Shown: positions 45,286 through 54,036 of the stretch, one piece after another
Layout of the letters: each line of letters opens with the position of its first letter
Numbering within the stretch: the stretch's first letter is position 1
Assembly: GCA_963735025.1 (NCBI GenBank)
Contig: CAVTJG010000012.1
Coordinates: forward strand, 1-64,000
DNA: 64,000 nucleotides
Reading direction: 5' to 3'
Origin: JAABRB01 sp963735025
Lineage (GTDB): Bacteria; Pseudomonadota; Gammaproteobacteria; Burkholderiales; SG8-39
Position numbers and translations under genes: made by a program
The notes under the pieces: generated by a model
Seen by the model: the letters and a program-made list of their open reading frames with translations, nothing else
Told to the model about the DNA's origin: nothing
Databases searched by the model: none

Positions 45286-46794
45286 GTGGCGATGGACATC
45301 ATTTCGAATCTCGGTCTTGGCCTGTCCGTCGCGCTCGGCCTCCAGAACGTTCTCTACTGCCTGGTCGGCGTGTTTCTCGGCACGCTGATCGGCGTGCTGC
45401 CCGGCATCGGTCCGCTAGCAGCGATCGCGATGTTGCTCCCGATCACGTTCGGCCTGCCACCGATTTCGGCGCTCATCATGCTCGCCGGAATCTACTACGG
45501 CGCCCAGTACGGTGGCTCGACGACCGCGATACTGGTGAACCTTCCCGGCGAGGCCTCCTCGGTGGTGACCACGCTGGACGGCTACCAGATGGCCAGGCAG
45601 GGGCGCGCCGGGCCGGCACTCGGCGTCGCGGCAATCGGCTCATTCTTCGCTGGTTGCGTCGCCACGCTGATCATTGCCATTGCCGCACCGCCGCTCGCCG
45701 AGTTGGCCTTGCAGTTCGGCCCGGCCGAGTACTTCTCGCTCATGGTCCTTGGTCTCGTGGCTGCAACGGTGCTGGCGCACGGCTCGCTGCTCAAGGCGAG
45801 TGCCATGGTACTGCTCGGCCTGCTGCTCGGATTGGTAGGCACCGACGTGAACTCCGGGGTACAGCGCTTCACCTTCGATCTGCCGGAGCTCGTTGACGGA
45901 ATCGGCTTCGTGATCGTTGCGATGGGCATATTCGGCGTGTCCGAGATCATGACGAACCTCGAGACCACCGGGCCGCGCGAGATCTTCGTCAGGAAGGTGT
46001 CCAATCTGATGCCTTCGCGCCAGGACCTGAAAGACTCCTTTCCCGCCATGGTGCGCGGCACTGCCATCGGCTCGTTTCTCGGGATCCTCCCCGGCGGCGG
46101 CGCGATGCTCTCGTCCTTCGCGAGCTATACGATCGAGAAGAAGGTGTCGAAGCAGCCGGAGAGCTTCGGCAAGGGCAACATTCGCGGCGTCGCGGGCCCG
46201 GAGTCGGCGAACAATGCCGGGGCACAGACCTCGTTCATCCCGATGCTGACGCTCGGCATCCCCGGCAATCCGGTCATGGCACTGATGATCGGCGCAATGA
46301 TGATTCAGGGCATCGCTCCCGGTCCTCAGGTAATGACGGAGCAGCCGGAGCTCTTCTGGGGAATGATCGCGAGCATGTGGGTCGGCAACCTGATGCTGGT
46401 GATTCTCAACCTGCCGCTCATCGGCATCTGGATCAAGCTGCTCACGGTTCCCTACCGCATGCTTTTCCCGGCGATCCTTCTGTTCTGCTGCATCGGCGTG
46501 TACAGCATCAACAACAGCGCATTCGACGTGCTGGCGATGGCGCTGTTTGCAGCGCTCGGCTACCTGTTCGTCAAGCTCGATTGCGAACCCGCGCCGCTGA
46601 TTCTCGGGTACATCCTGGGCCCCCTGATGGAGGAGAACCTCCGCCGGGCAATGCTGCTGTCGCGGGGAGACCCGAGCACGTTTCTCACCAAGCCGATCTC
46701 GGCAGTGCTGCTCGCGATCGCAGTGCTGCTCCTTCTCGCGGTGATCGCACCCGCCGTGCGCAAGGGGCGCGCAGAGGCCTTTCAGGAGGGGTGA
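45286..46794 (+). CDS. tctA: TTT transporter large membrane subunit TctA (second locus)
   Basis: 502 aa, about twelve membrane segments, with GVLPGIGP, GILPGGGAM and PESANNAGAQTSFIPMLTLGIPG. Clearly related to the TctA at 8287 (long identical runs such as KLLTVPYRMLFPAI versus KLLAVPYRMLFPAI). The start may be GTG 45286 or ATG 45292. No tctC gene lies beside this pair, so it probably uses one of the many binding proteins encoded elsewhere, as is common in Bug-rich genomes. Confidence 0.95.
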   Translation: MAMDIISNLGLGLSVALGLQNVLYCLVGVFLGTLIGVLPGIGPLAAIAMLLPITFGLPPISALIMLAGIYYGAQYGGSTTAILVNLPGEASSVVTTLDGYQMARQGRAGPALGVAAIGSFFAGCVATLIIAIAAPPLAELALQFGPAEYFSLMVLGLVAATVLAHGSLLKASAMVLLGLLLGLVGTDVNSGVQRFTFDLPELVDGIGFVIVAMGIFGVSEIMTNLETTGPREIFVRKVSNLMPSRQDLKDSFPAMVRGTAIGSFLGILPGGGAMLSSFASYTIEKKVSKQPESFGKGNIRGVAGPESANNAGAQTSFIPMLTLGIPGNPVMALMIGAMMIQGIAPGPQVMTEQPELFWGMIASMWVGNLMLVILNLPLIGIWIKLLTVPYRMLFPAILLFCCIGVYSINNSAFDVLAMALFAALGYLFVKLDCEPAPLILGYILGPLMEENLRRAMLLSRGDPSTFLTKPISAVLLAIAVLLLLAVIAPAVRKGRAEAFQEG

Positions 46795-46956
46795 GTATCT
46801 GCCCCCGCGGGCGTCTCCAATCCTTGCGCCGGCGGGCCTTGACAAGAGCATAATGTGGTGCGCGACGCGAGTGGGTCAGCGGCGTCGATACCGGTCGAAG
46901 CGGCCGGTCGCCGGCTGCCTCGCGTTCGGCCGCGCTTCCTCTCAGGAGAACTCGAA

Positions 46957-47088
46957 ATGCCCAAGGGTCAACAGCGCAGCAACCGTGAAGCCAAGAAACC
47001 GAAGCAACCCAAGAAGCCCGTCACCCCGGCGGCGCCTCTGAGCGGGGCTCAGGCCAAGATGCCCATACAGGTACCGGGAAAGAAGTAA
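46957..47088 (+). CDS. Small basic conserved protein
   Basis: 43 aa: MPKGQQRSNREAKKPKQPKK followed by a Pro/Ala-rich tail ending in PGKK. AGGAG lies eight bases before the ATG. Very short proteins beginning MPKGQxRSNREAKKPK are familiar from many alpha- and betaproteobacteria, with no known function. The strong positive charge suggests nucleic acid or ribosome binding. The open frame extends to 46855 but the upstream part is not conserved-looking. Confidence 0.65.
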   Translation: MPKGQQRSNREAKKPKQPKKPVTPAAPLSGAQAKMPIQVPGKK

Positions 47089-47103
47089 GCGCCTCCGAAG
47101 CTC

Positions 47104-47129
47104 GAGCGCGGGGCCAACGCACCGCGCTC
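47104..47129. terminator. Short hairpin in a convergent junction
   Basis: GAGCGCGG and CCGCGCTC form a perfect 8-bp stem around a 10-base loop between the small basic protein gene and the convergent helicase. There is no T-run, so termination function is uncertain. Confidence 0.3.
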
Positions 47130-47148
47130 GGCCCCCGCCGGTGCCAAC

Positions 47149-48447
47149 TCAGGCGCTGACCGGCCGACGATTTCCTGCGGGCCGCGCCCCGCTTTTCCAT
47201 TCCCCGCGTCGTTCCCAGCTGCGTCCACTGCCATTCCTGGCGCCGGGTCGGGGGCCAACCTTGCGCTCCGGGCGTGCAGTCCGCTCCGGGCGGGGCGTCG
47301 GTTCCAGGCCCGGGATGACCGCGATGCGTAGTGCGTTGCCGGTATAGCGTTCGATCGACCGCACCAGGTGCTTTTCGCCATGTGCGAGCAGCGTCACGGC
47401 AATGCCGGTACGGCCCGCGCGACCGGTGCGGCCAATGCGGTGGACGTAATCCTCGGCCTGGCGCGGCGCATCGAAGTTGATCACGTGGCTGATGCCCGGC
47501 ACGTCGATGCCGCGCGCCGCCACGTCGGTGGCGACCAGCACGCGCATGCGTCCGTCGCGCAGGCATTGCAAGGTGAAATTGCGCTCGCGCTGGCGCATGT
47601 CGCCGTGCAGAGCGCCTGCCGTGAAGCCCTGCGCACGCAGCGCGCCGGAGAGCTCCTCAGCGGATCGCTTGGTAGCAGTGAACACGAGCGCTTGCCCGAT
47701 TTCGGTATCGCGCAACAGGGCATCGAGCAGGCGATTCTTGTGCGGCAAGTTGTCCGCATACAGGGCGCGCTGCTCGATCTGCGGCGTCTGCGCGGCACTC
47801 GCGGCGATGTCGATGCGCTGCGGTGTGCGCGTCACGCGCTGCGCCAGGCGACCGACCACGCCGTCGAGCGTGGCCGAGAACAGCAGTGTCTGGCGTCCCG
47901 CGGGTGTGCGCGCGACGATGGCGTCGATGTCCTCGACGAAACCCATGTCGAGCATGCGATCCGCCTCGTCGAGCACGAGCATTTCCACGCGCGCGAGGTC
48001 TAGACGGCCACGATCTAGGTGATCTTTCAGGCGGCCGGGGGTCGCGATCACGATGTCTACAGGCCTGGAGAGCTGCTTCAGCTGAAGTCCGTACGGCATT
48101 CCACCTACCAGGCATGCGGTGCGCAGTCGCTGACCGCCTCCGTAGCCATGCACGGCCTTCTGCACTTGGAGCGCGAGCTCGCGCGTCGGTGTGAGAACCA
48201 GGATACGCGGCCCGGCGCTGCGTACGCCGTGGCTCGCGGGCGCCGCCGGATTAGCGAGCAGGCGCTGCAGGGCAGGCAACGTGAATGCGGCAGTCTTGCC
48301 GCTTCCCGTCTGCGAGGAGACGAGGAGATCGCTGCCGGCAAGCACCGCGGGAATCGCGGCACGTTGCACGGCCGTCGGTTCGCTGTAGCCGAGGCCGACG
48401 AGGGTTTGGAGTAAAGACGCGTGCAATCCGAGCGTCGAGAAGCTCAT
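47149..48447 (-). CDS. rhlE: DEAD-box RNA helicase, RhlE-like
   Basis: 432 aa. All helicase motifs are visible in order: Q motif (GYSEPTAVQ), motif I QTGSGKT (46-52), PTRELALQ, ATPGRL, DEAD, SAT, and the second-lobe motifs VLVATDVAARGIDVPG and HRIGRTGRAG. The C-terminal tail is Arg/Pro/Gly-rich (PRPERTARPERK), as in RhlE-type proteins that act on ribosomes and mRNA decay. Cytosolic. The subgroup assignment rests on overall architecture rather than a diagnostic motif. Confidence 0.92.
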   Translation of the reverse strand: MSFSTLGLHASLLQTLVGLGYSEPTAVQRAAIPAVLAGSDLLVSSQTGSGKTAAFTLPALQRLLANPAAPASHGVRSAGPRILVLTPTRELALQVQKAVHGYGGGQRLRTACLVGGMPYGLQLKQLSRPVDIVIATPGRLKDHLDRGRLDLARVEMLVLDEADRMLDMGFVEDIDAIVARTPAGRQTLLFSATLDGVVGRLAQRVTRTPQRIDIAASAAQTPQIEQRALYADNLPHKNRLLDALLRDTEIGQALVFTATKRSAEELSGALRAQGFTAGALHGDMRQRERNFTLQCLRDGRMRVLVATDVAARGIDVPGISHVINFDAPRQAEDYVHRIGRTGRAGRTGIAVTLLAHGEKHLVRSIERYTGNALRIAVIPGLEPTPRPERTARPERKVGPRPGARNGSGRSWERRGEWKSGARPAGNRRPVSA

Positions 48448-48667
48448 GGCATTCCTTTCGTGTGTTCGGCGCCAACCAAAAGCCGCGATGCCAAACCGAA
48501 AGGAGAACTTTCGACGGGCCCTGCGAGAGGGTCGGGGACGAGTTACTTTCTACTGACTACTGGTCACAGCTTGCTGCAACGCAGCAAGGGCCCGAACTCT
48601 ACGCGAAACTGCCGGAATATGCGAGGTTTTTCTGGCGGGCCCCCATCGCACCCTAACGCCCCCCGAC

Positions 48668-49549
48668 TCACTCAGGGGCACGCGTGGCGAACGCCCGCGC
48701 AGTGCGCTCATGGCCGACCGCAATCATTTCGGCCGCGCGCCAGAACTCGTGAAATCCGCATGCGTTGCGCGGTATTTCGACGGCTACGTCGGGCGAATAG
48801 GCGGCAAGCTTGAGGCGCGCAATCGTGTTCTGCATCGTCTCCATGGACGCGAACACGATGTCGGTCAAGCCCAGTACAGGCGCGTCCGGGGCGCGTGCCG
48901 CGTACATGCTCTCGACGAATGCGTGGATACGCTTGCGATAGGCGCTTCGTCCGGGCGCCGACGCGGGTTCTGACTCGATTTTCTCCGGCTCGGCGCGCCC
49001 GCTCAGATTGACCGCGACCGTGAGATCGGTGGTATCGGTCAGCGTGGGGGCGATCGGGACCGGATTCACCAGACCGCCGTCGAGCAGCCGCCGCCCGTCG
49101 AGCACGAAGGGCGTGAAGACCAGCGGGGTCGCGATCGAGGCGCGAATCGCATCGAACAGCTTCCCTTCGCGCAACCACACCTCCTTCCCGGAGTCGAGGT
49201 CGGTGGCAACCGCCGTGAACGAAACCGGCAGATCCTCGATGGCCCGGTCACCGATCAGCCCGCGCAGCACGTCCATGATCCGCTCCCCTTTGAAGAGACC
49301 GGTCCGACCGAAGGACGGGTCGAGCAACCGCACGACATCCATGCGCTCGAGCGCCGACACCCAGTCAGCGTAGACCTCGAGCTTGCCGGCTGCATAAATT
49401 CCACCCACCAGCGCGCCCATCGAGGAGCCCGCGATCGAGCGAATCGCATAACCATGCTCGGTGAGCCACCGGATCACGCCGATGTGTGCGAGGCCGCGGG
49501 CGCCGCCGCTGCCAAGGACGAGCGAGATCGTTGTGGCGTGTTCAGGCAT
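48668..49549 (-). CDS. Patatin-like phospholipase (RssA-type)
   Basis: 293 aa from the ATG at 49549. It contains the oxyanion motif GSGGARG (13-19), the nucleophile motif GSSMG with Ser43, and LLDGGLVNPVP with the catalytic Asp. These are the Ser-Asp dyad features of patatin-like acyl hydrolases. No signal peptide, so it probably acts on membrane lipids from the cytosolic side. An in-frame ATG 12 bases upstream is the only alternative start. Confidence 0.9.
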   Translation of the reverse strand: MPEHATTISLVLGSGGARGLAHIGVIRWLTEHGYAIRSIAGSSMGALVGGIYAAGKLEVYADWVSALERMDVVRLLDPSFGRTGLFKGERIMDVLRGLIGDRAIEDLPVSFTAVATDLDSGKEVWLREGKLFDAIRASIATPLVFTPFVLDGRRLLDGGLVNPVPIAPTLTDTTDLTVAVNLSGRAEPEKIESEPASAPGRSAYRKRIHAFVESMYAARAPDAPVLGLTDIVFASMETMQNTIARLKLAAYSPDVAVEIPRNACGFHEFWRAAEMIAVGHERTARAFATRAPE

Positions 49550-49652
49550 GGCAGGGCGCAAGGCAAACAGTCTCGCCGGGATCGCGAGTCGAGTTCCAGT
49601 ATGAACCTTGGCGCGCGACCGTTGATATTCCCCGGACGGGGTCCCTGCTCGA

Positions 49653-51476
49653 TCAGGCCCCCGCCGCCTTCGCCTTGATCTCCAGGGCTTCCCAGCGCTC
49701 GAGCTTCTCCATGAGCAGCGCTTCGATCTCCGCGCTGCGCCGCTGATCGTCCCGCTGCACCTCCGGTGCTTGCCGGTAGTACTCCGTTTCGCTCATCCGT
49801 GCGGCGAGCGAATGTTGCTCAGCCTCGAGGGCCTCGATCTCCCCCGGCAGCGCGGCCAGCGCGCGCATCTCCTTATAGCTGAGCTTGTAACTGACCTTCG
49901 AGCCAGTCTTGCCTTCGACGCGCGCGCGCGTCGACAGGGGCACCTTGGGCGCTGCCTTGGCCTCCACGAGTGACGCTGGGCGCTGGCGCAGCCAGTCGCT
50001 GTAGCCTCCGGCATACTCACGCCAGTGTCCATCCCCCTCCGACGCGATGGTCTGGGTCACGACATTGTCCAGAAAAGCGCGGTCATGGCTCACCAGCAGC
50101 AACGTGCCGGAGTAGTCCTGCAGTGCCGCCTCGAGCAGATCCAGGGATTCGATGTCTAGGTCGTTGGTCGGCTCATCCAGCACCAGCACATTCGCAGTCC
50201 GCGCAAACAAGCGTGCGAGCAGCAGCCGGTTTCGCTCTCCACCTGAGAGCATCCGCACCAGCGAGCTTGCGCGTCGCGGCGGAAAAAGAAAATCGGCGAG
50301 ATAGCTCATGACGTGCTTGCGTCCGCTCGCCAGCTCGACCCATTCGCCACCCGGGCTGATCGTCTCGGCCACCGTTTTCTCGGGGTCGAGGGCCTCGCGC
50401 ATCTGGTCGAAGTGCGCGGTCCGGACGTTGGTGCCCAGTCGCACATGCCCCGCATCGGGGGGCAACGTACCGAGGATCAGCTTGATGAGCGTCGTCTTGC
50501 CGGCGCCATTCGGGCCGATTAGTCCGATGCGATCGCCGCGGCTGATGAGGAGGTCCAGGTCTCTCACCACGGTGCGGCCGCCGAAGCTCTTGGATACGTT
50601 CGTGAGCTCGGCCACCAGCTTGCCCGACCGCGCACCCGCGCCGACGGTCAGCTTCACGGTTCCGAGGCGTTCCCGCCGCGCAGCGCGCTCCTCGCGCAAG
50701 TGCTCGAGCCGCTTGACGCGGCCCTCGTTGCGCGTGCGCCGCGCCTCGACGCCCTTGCGAATCCACACCTCTTCCTGCGCCCAGAACTTCTCGAAGCGGC
50801 GCTGCGCACCGGCCTCGGCCGCGAGCTCGTCCACCTTCACCCGCTCGTAGTCCGAGAAGTTGCCGGGGTAGGAGCGCAGCAATCCCCGATCCAGCTCGAC
50901 GATGCGCGTTGCGAACCGGTCCAGGAACACGCGATCGTGGGTCACCACGATCGCTGAGGGCTGCCTCAGGAGCGCCTCCTCGAGCTTGACGATGCCGTCG
51001 ATGTCGAGGTGGTTGGTGGGCTCGTCGAGGAGCATCAGCTCGGGCTGCAGGGCGAACGCGAGCGCGAGTGCCGCACGCTTCGCTTCTCCGCCCGAGGCCG
51101 CATCCGGGGAAAGATCTTCATCCACTGCAAAGCGGTGCAGATACTCGACCAGGCGCGCCTCGGCCCGCCACCGCTCGCGCTCGTCCTGGATCGCGGGGAT
51201 GTGTCCGCGCAGCAGGAGGCTCTGCCGCAGCGTCGAGGCGTGCGGCAGCGCCGGCTCCTGCTCCACCAGCGCCAGCTGCAATCCGTCGCGGCGTCTCAGC
51301 TCACCGTCATCCAGCGTCGTTCGTTGAGCGATCAGGCCGAGCAGCGTGGACTTACCGGTGCCGTTACGCCCGATCAGCCCGATGCGCTCGCCGGCCTCCA
51401 GCGCAAACGATGCCCGGTCGAGCAGCGGCACATCGCCGTAGGCAAGCTGGGCATCCAGGAGGGCGAGCAAGGACAT
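49653..51476 (-). CDS. uup: ABC-F family ATPase, Uup-like
   Basis: 607 aa with two ABC domains and no membrane segments: first Walker A GRNGTGKST near residue 35 and signature ASGGEAKRA, second Walker A GPNGAGKTT near 330 and signature LSGGERNR. The two are joined by the charged interdomain linker of ABC-F proteins, and a C-terminal coiled coil (EIEALEAEQHSLAARM) characterises Uup. ABC-F proteins act on the ribosome or on DNA branch structures rather than transport. The start at 51476 is the family-like MSLLALLDAQ; an ATG 15 bases upstream is possible. Confidence 0.92.
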   Translation of the reverse strand: MSLLALLDAQLAYGDVPLLDRASFALEAGERIGLIGRNGTGKSTLLGLIAQRTTLDDGELRRRDGLQLALVEQEPALPHASTLRQSLLLRGHIPAIQDERERWRAEARLVEYLHRFAVDEDLSPDAASGGEAKRAALALAFALQPELMLLDEPTNHLDIDGIVKLEEALLRQPSAIVVTHDRVFLDRFATRIVELDRGLLRSYPGNFSDYERVKVDELAAEAGAQRRFEKFWAQEEVWIRKGVEARRTRNEGRVKRLEHLREERAARRERLGTVKLTVGAGARSGKLVAELTNVSKSFGGRTVVRDLDLLISRGDRIGLIGPNGAGKTTLIKLILGTLPPDAGHVRLGTNVRTAHFDQMREALDPEKTVAETISPGGEWVELASGRKHVMSYLADFLFPPRRASSLVRMLSGGERNRLLLARLFARTANVLVLDEPTNDLDIESLDLLEAALQDYSGTLLLVSHDRAFLDNVVTQTIASEGDGHWREYAGGYSDWLRQRPASLVEAKAAPKVPLSTRARVEGKTGSKVSYKLSYKEMRALAALPGEIEALEAEQHSLAARMSETEYYRQAPEVQRDDQRRSAEIEALLMEKLERWEALEIKAKAAGA

Positions 51477-51693
51477 GCACGGAAAATACACACCCGGCGC
51501 CCGAAGTGCCAGCGCGTATGCCAGCTAGACGACGTGCGCGACCAAACCCACTTGGAGTGTGCGGCTCGTGTTCCATTTTAGGTGTGAATTCACTCATTGC
51601 TCGATGCTAGACGGCGATGTTCTCCAGGCGGATGCCCCAAGTCCGGGTTTGCGACATATTGCACATGCACCTAATTCGGCGTAACGTGCTCCC

Positions 51694-52170
51694 ATGTCGC
51701 GAGCGCCGCGCGCCGAGTTCGAACTGGAGCGCCATCCGTTCTTTTGGATGACGCAGGTCATCGCGGCACGAGACCGGGCGCTCGCCGGGGGGCTGCGCAC
51801 CCTCGGGCTGCGAGTACCGGAGTGGCGCGTCCTTGCGTCCCTCTACGCACGCAAACGCCTTTCGATGCGCGAGCTGGCCGACCTTTCCTCGATCGATCGC
51901 ACCACCCTCACCCGCACCGTCGACCGTATGCACGAAACGGGCTGGGTCACTCGCCTCGTCGACACCGAGGACCTGCGCGTCACCCGACTGACGCTCACCG
52001 CCGCCGGCGAGCAATTGTTCTCGCAAATCTGGCCGGTCATGGAACACCTCAATAAAGCCGCTACCCAGGGACTGCCCAATGGGGCGGTCGAGATGCTCAC
52101 GTGGACGCTCGAAAGCATGAAGACCAACCTCGACCGCACCGCCGATGCCGCGGCTGAACACGCCGCCTAA
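51694..52170 (+). CDS. MarR-family transcriptional regulator
   Basis: 158 aa. The winged helix spans about residues 45-115: LGLRVPEWRVLASLYARKRLSMRELADLSSIDRTTLTRTVDRM with the wing GWVTRLVDTEDLRVTRLTLT. Flanking helices would dimerise. MarR proteins commonly repress aromatic catabolic operons and are released by the aromatic ligand. It is the first gene of the oxygenase/UbiD/ABC operon, 13 bases before the oxygenase, so it probably regulates that operon and itself. TTGCACATGCAC at 51658-51669 is a possible half of an operator, not proven. Confidence 0.88.
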   Translation: MSRAPRAEFELERHPFFWMTQVIAARDRALAGGLRTLGLRVPEWRVLASLYARKRLSMRELADLSSIDRTTLTRTVDRMHETGWVTRLVDTEDLRVTRLTLTAAGEQLFSQIWPVMEHLNKAATQGLPNGAVEMLTWTLESMKTNLDRTADAAAEHAA

Positions 52171-52183
52171 CAAGGAGGTATCG

Positions 52184-53515
52184 ATGCTCAAGGAAGGACC
52201 GCGCGACCTGTCCAGATACGTCGAGCCCGATCGTGTCCGCAAGGAGATTTACACCGACGCGGAGATATTCGCGCGCGAGATGGAGCGCATTCACGAGACG
52301 GTGTGGATCTACTGTGGGCACGAGTCACAAGTGCCGGCGGCCGGCGACTACTGCACCGCGCAGATCGGACGTCAGCCAATGGTCATGGTCCGCGACTCGA
52401 GCGGAAGCGTGAACGTCCTCTACAACCGCTGCCCGCACCGCGGGACCATGCTGTGCGGCGACCCCAAGGGGAATACCGGCGGCTTCTTCCGCTGCTCGTA
52501 CCACGCGTGGACTTTTGATCTCGACGGACGCCTGAAGAACATTCCGATGATGGAGTCAGGCTATGACCGCTCGCGCGCATGCCGCGACGACCCGGATTTC
52601 AGCATGAAGCCGGCGGCGCGCGTGGAGAGCTATCGCGGCTTTGTGTTTGCGAGCCTTGCGAGCAATGGCCCGACTCTGAAGGAGTTTCTGGGTCCGTCGA
52701 TCGTGGCGTTCGACGACATGTGTGATCGCGCGCCGCAAGGCGAAGTCGAGGTGGTTCCGACATGCTTCCGCGTAATCCAGCACTCGAACTGGAAACTCTT
52801 CATGGAGAATCAGATCGACGCGCTGCACCCGTCGGTCACGCATCAGTCTACAGGGCGCGCCGCGCACGAGGTCGAGAAGATCATCGCTCAGGAAACCCCC
52901 ACGGGAACCCCGCCGCTGTCCTACCACATGCTCTCCGCGTTTGCGACGGTGACCATCGACAAGTGGGATAACTTCCAGACCATCAACTACCCTTACGGCC
53001 ACTGTATTCTGACCGGATACATGGGGCTGCGGCCCAGGGACCCGGACACGCTCGCCTACGAGGCAGTGATGGAACAGGCGTACGGCAAGCAGCGCATGGA
53101 GGAAATTCTTGGGGTCAACATCCACCACGTGCTCGTCTATCCCGGTCTGTCGGTGCAATCGCCGCTACAGCAGCTGCGTGCGGTGCGCCCGCTGGGTGTC
53201 GACCGCACGCTGACTGAGATCTGGCACTTCCGACTCAAGGGTGCGCCTGAAGCGATCTACCGCCGATCCCTTGCCTACTACAACCTGGTCAATTCCCCTG
53301 CGACGCTGATCAACGCGGACGATCTGGAGAATTTCTGGAAATGCCATGTCGGGCTTGCTTCGGACGGCGGAGACTGGGTAAGTTTCGCACGCCATTTCGG
53401 CCGCGATATCGAGAAAGACGGCGTGATCGAGAGCGGACCGAACATGGGTACATCCGAGGCTCCGATGCGCAATCAGATGAAGGCCTGGGCACAGTACATG
53501 GGGGACCCGCGATGA
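52184..53515 (+). CDS. Rieske ring-hydroxylating dioxygenase alpha subunit
   Basis: 443 aa. The Rieske cluster is seen as CPHRG (about 83-87) and CSYHAW (about 104-109). The mononuclear iron site reads ENQIDALHPSVTH, with Asp212 bridging and His215/His220 as ligands, and the third carboxylate probably lies in NADDLENFW. It dihydroxylates an aromatic ring with O2 and electrons from a reductase. The family branch looks like that of terephthalate/benzoate/salicylate-type oxygenases. AAGGAGGT lies just before the ATG. The reductase and ferredoxin are not encoded in the cluster. Confidence 0.93.
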   Translation: MLKEGPRDLSRYVEPDRVRKEIYTDAEIFAREMERIHETVWIYCGHESQVPAAGDYCTAQIGRQPMVMVRDSSGSVNVLYNRCPHRGTMLCGDPKGNTGGFFRCSYHAWTFDLDGRLKNIPMMESGYDRSRACRDDPDFSMKPAARVESYRGFVFASLASNGPTLKEFLGPSIVAFDDMCDRAPQGEVEVVPTCFRVIQHSNWKLFMENQIDALHPSVTHQSTGRAAHEVEKIIAQETPTGTPPLSYHMLSAFATVTIDKWDNFQTINYPYGHCILTGYMGLRPRDPDTLAYEAVMEQAYGKQRMEEILGVNIHHVLVYPGLSVQSPLQQLRAVRPLGVDRTLTEIWHFRLKGAPEAIYRRSLAYYNLVNSPATLINADDLENFWKCHVGLASDGGDWVSFARHFGRDIEKDGVIESGPNMGTSEAPMRNQMKAWAQYMGDPR

Positions 53516-53997
53516 CGCCCTCCGATCTCCAGCACGGCGTCGAGCAGTTCCTGTATCGTCAGGCCGACTTGCTCGACACGAAAAAGTGGCAGGAATGGAT
53601 CGACCTGTTTGCCGCGGATGGAATCTACTGGATGCCTCCGGACGAGTCTTTCACGACCTGGGACGGCACCCCGGCAATCTTCGCCGAGGACAAGAACTTG
53701 ATGAAGGTCCGGATGGGCCGTGTGCAGCACCCCGACGCATGGTCGCAGCGGCCGCTCTGGGGAACCAATCACGTCGTCTCCAACGTCGCCATACGAGCCA
53801 TTTCCGATAACGAAGACATCGAAGTACGCTCGCGCTTCCACATGCTGGAGATGCGGCGGGACGACGTGCGGCATTTTGCCGGTGTCTACACCCATCATCT
53901 CGAGAAGACCAAGGACGGGTACCGGATCAAGCTGCAACGGGTGGACATGACCAATGCCCAGGCAGCGTACGACTACGTGCTGCAGGTCTGGGTATAG
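53512..53997 (+). CDS. Ring-hydroxylating dioxygenase beta subunit
   Basis: 161 aa. A SnoaL/NTF2-like fold with the family patterns EQFLYRQADLLDTKKWQEWIDLFAADGIYWMPP at the N-terminus and SNVAIRAISDNEDIEVRSRFH in the middle. It is the structural subunit of the alpha3-beta3 hexamer. The ATG overlaps the TGA of the alpha gene (ATGA), so the two are coupled and made in equal amounts. Confidence 0.92.
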   Translation: MTPSDLQHGVEQFLYRQADLLDTKKWQEWIDLFAADGIYWMPPDESFTTWDGTPAIFAEDKNLMKVRMGRVQHPDAWSQRPLWGTNHVVSNVAIRAISDNEDIEVRSRFHMLEMRRDDVRHFAGVYTHHLEKTKDGYRIKLQRVDMTNAQAAYDYVLQVWV

Positions 53998-54036
53998 CGC
54001 GGGCTCAGGCGCCCGATCAACCTCGAAAGGAGAATC

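Noticed and set aside
45640..46851. 403-residue minus-strand frame opposite the second tctA
   Set aside because: Antisense shadow, same composition as the one opposite the first tctA.
51658..51669. TTGCACATGCAC as the MarR operator
   Set aside because: Only a near-palindrome and found once; too weak to list as a site, mentioned under the regulator.
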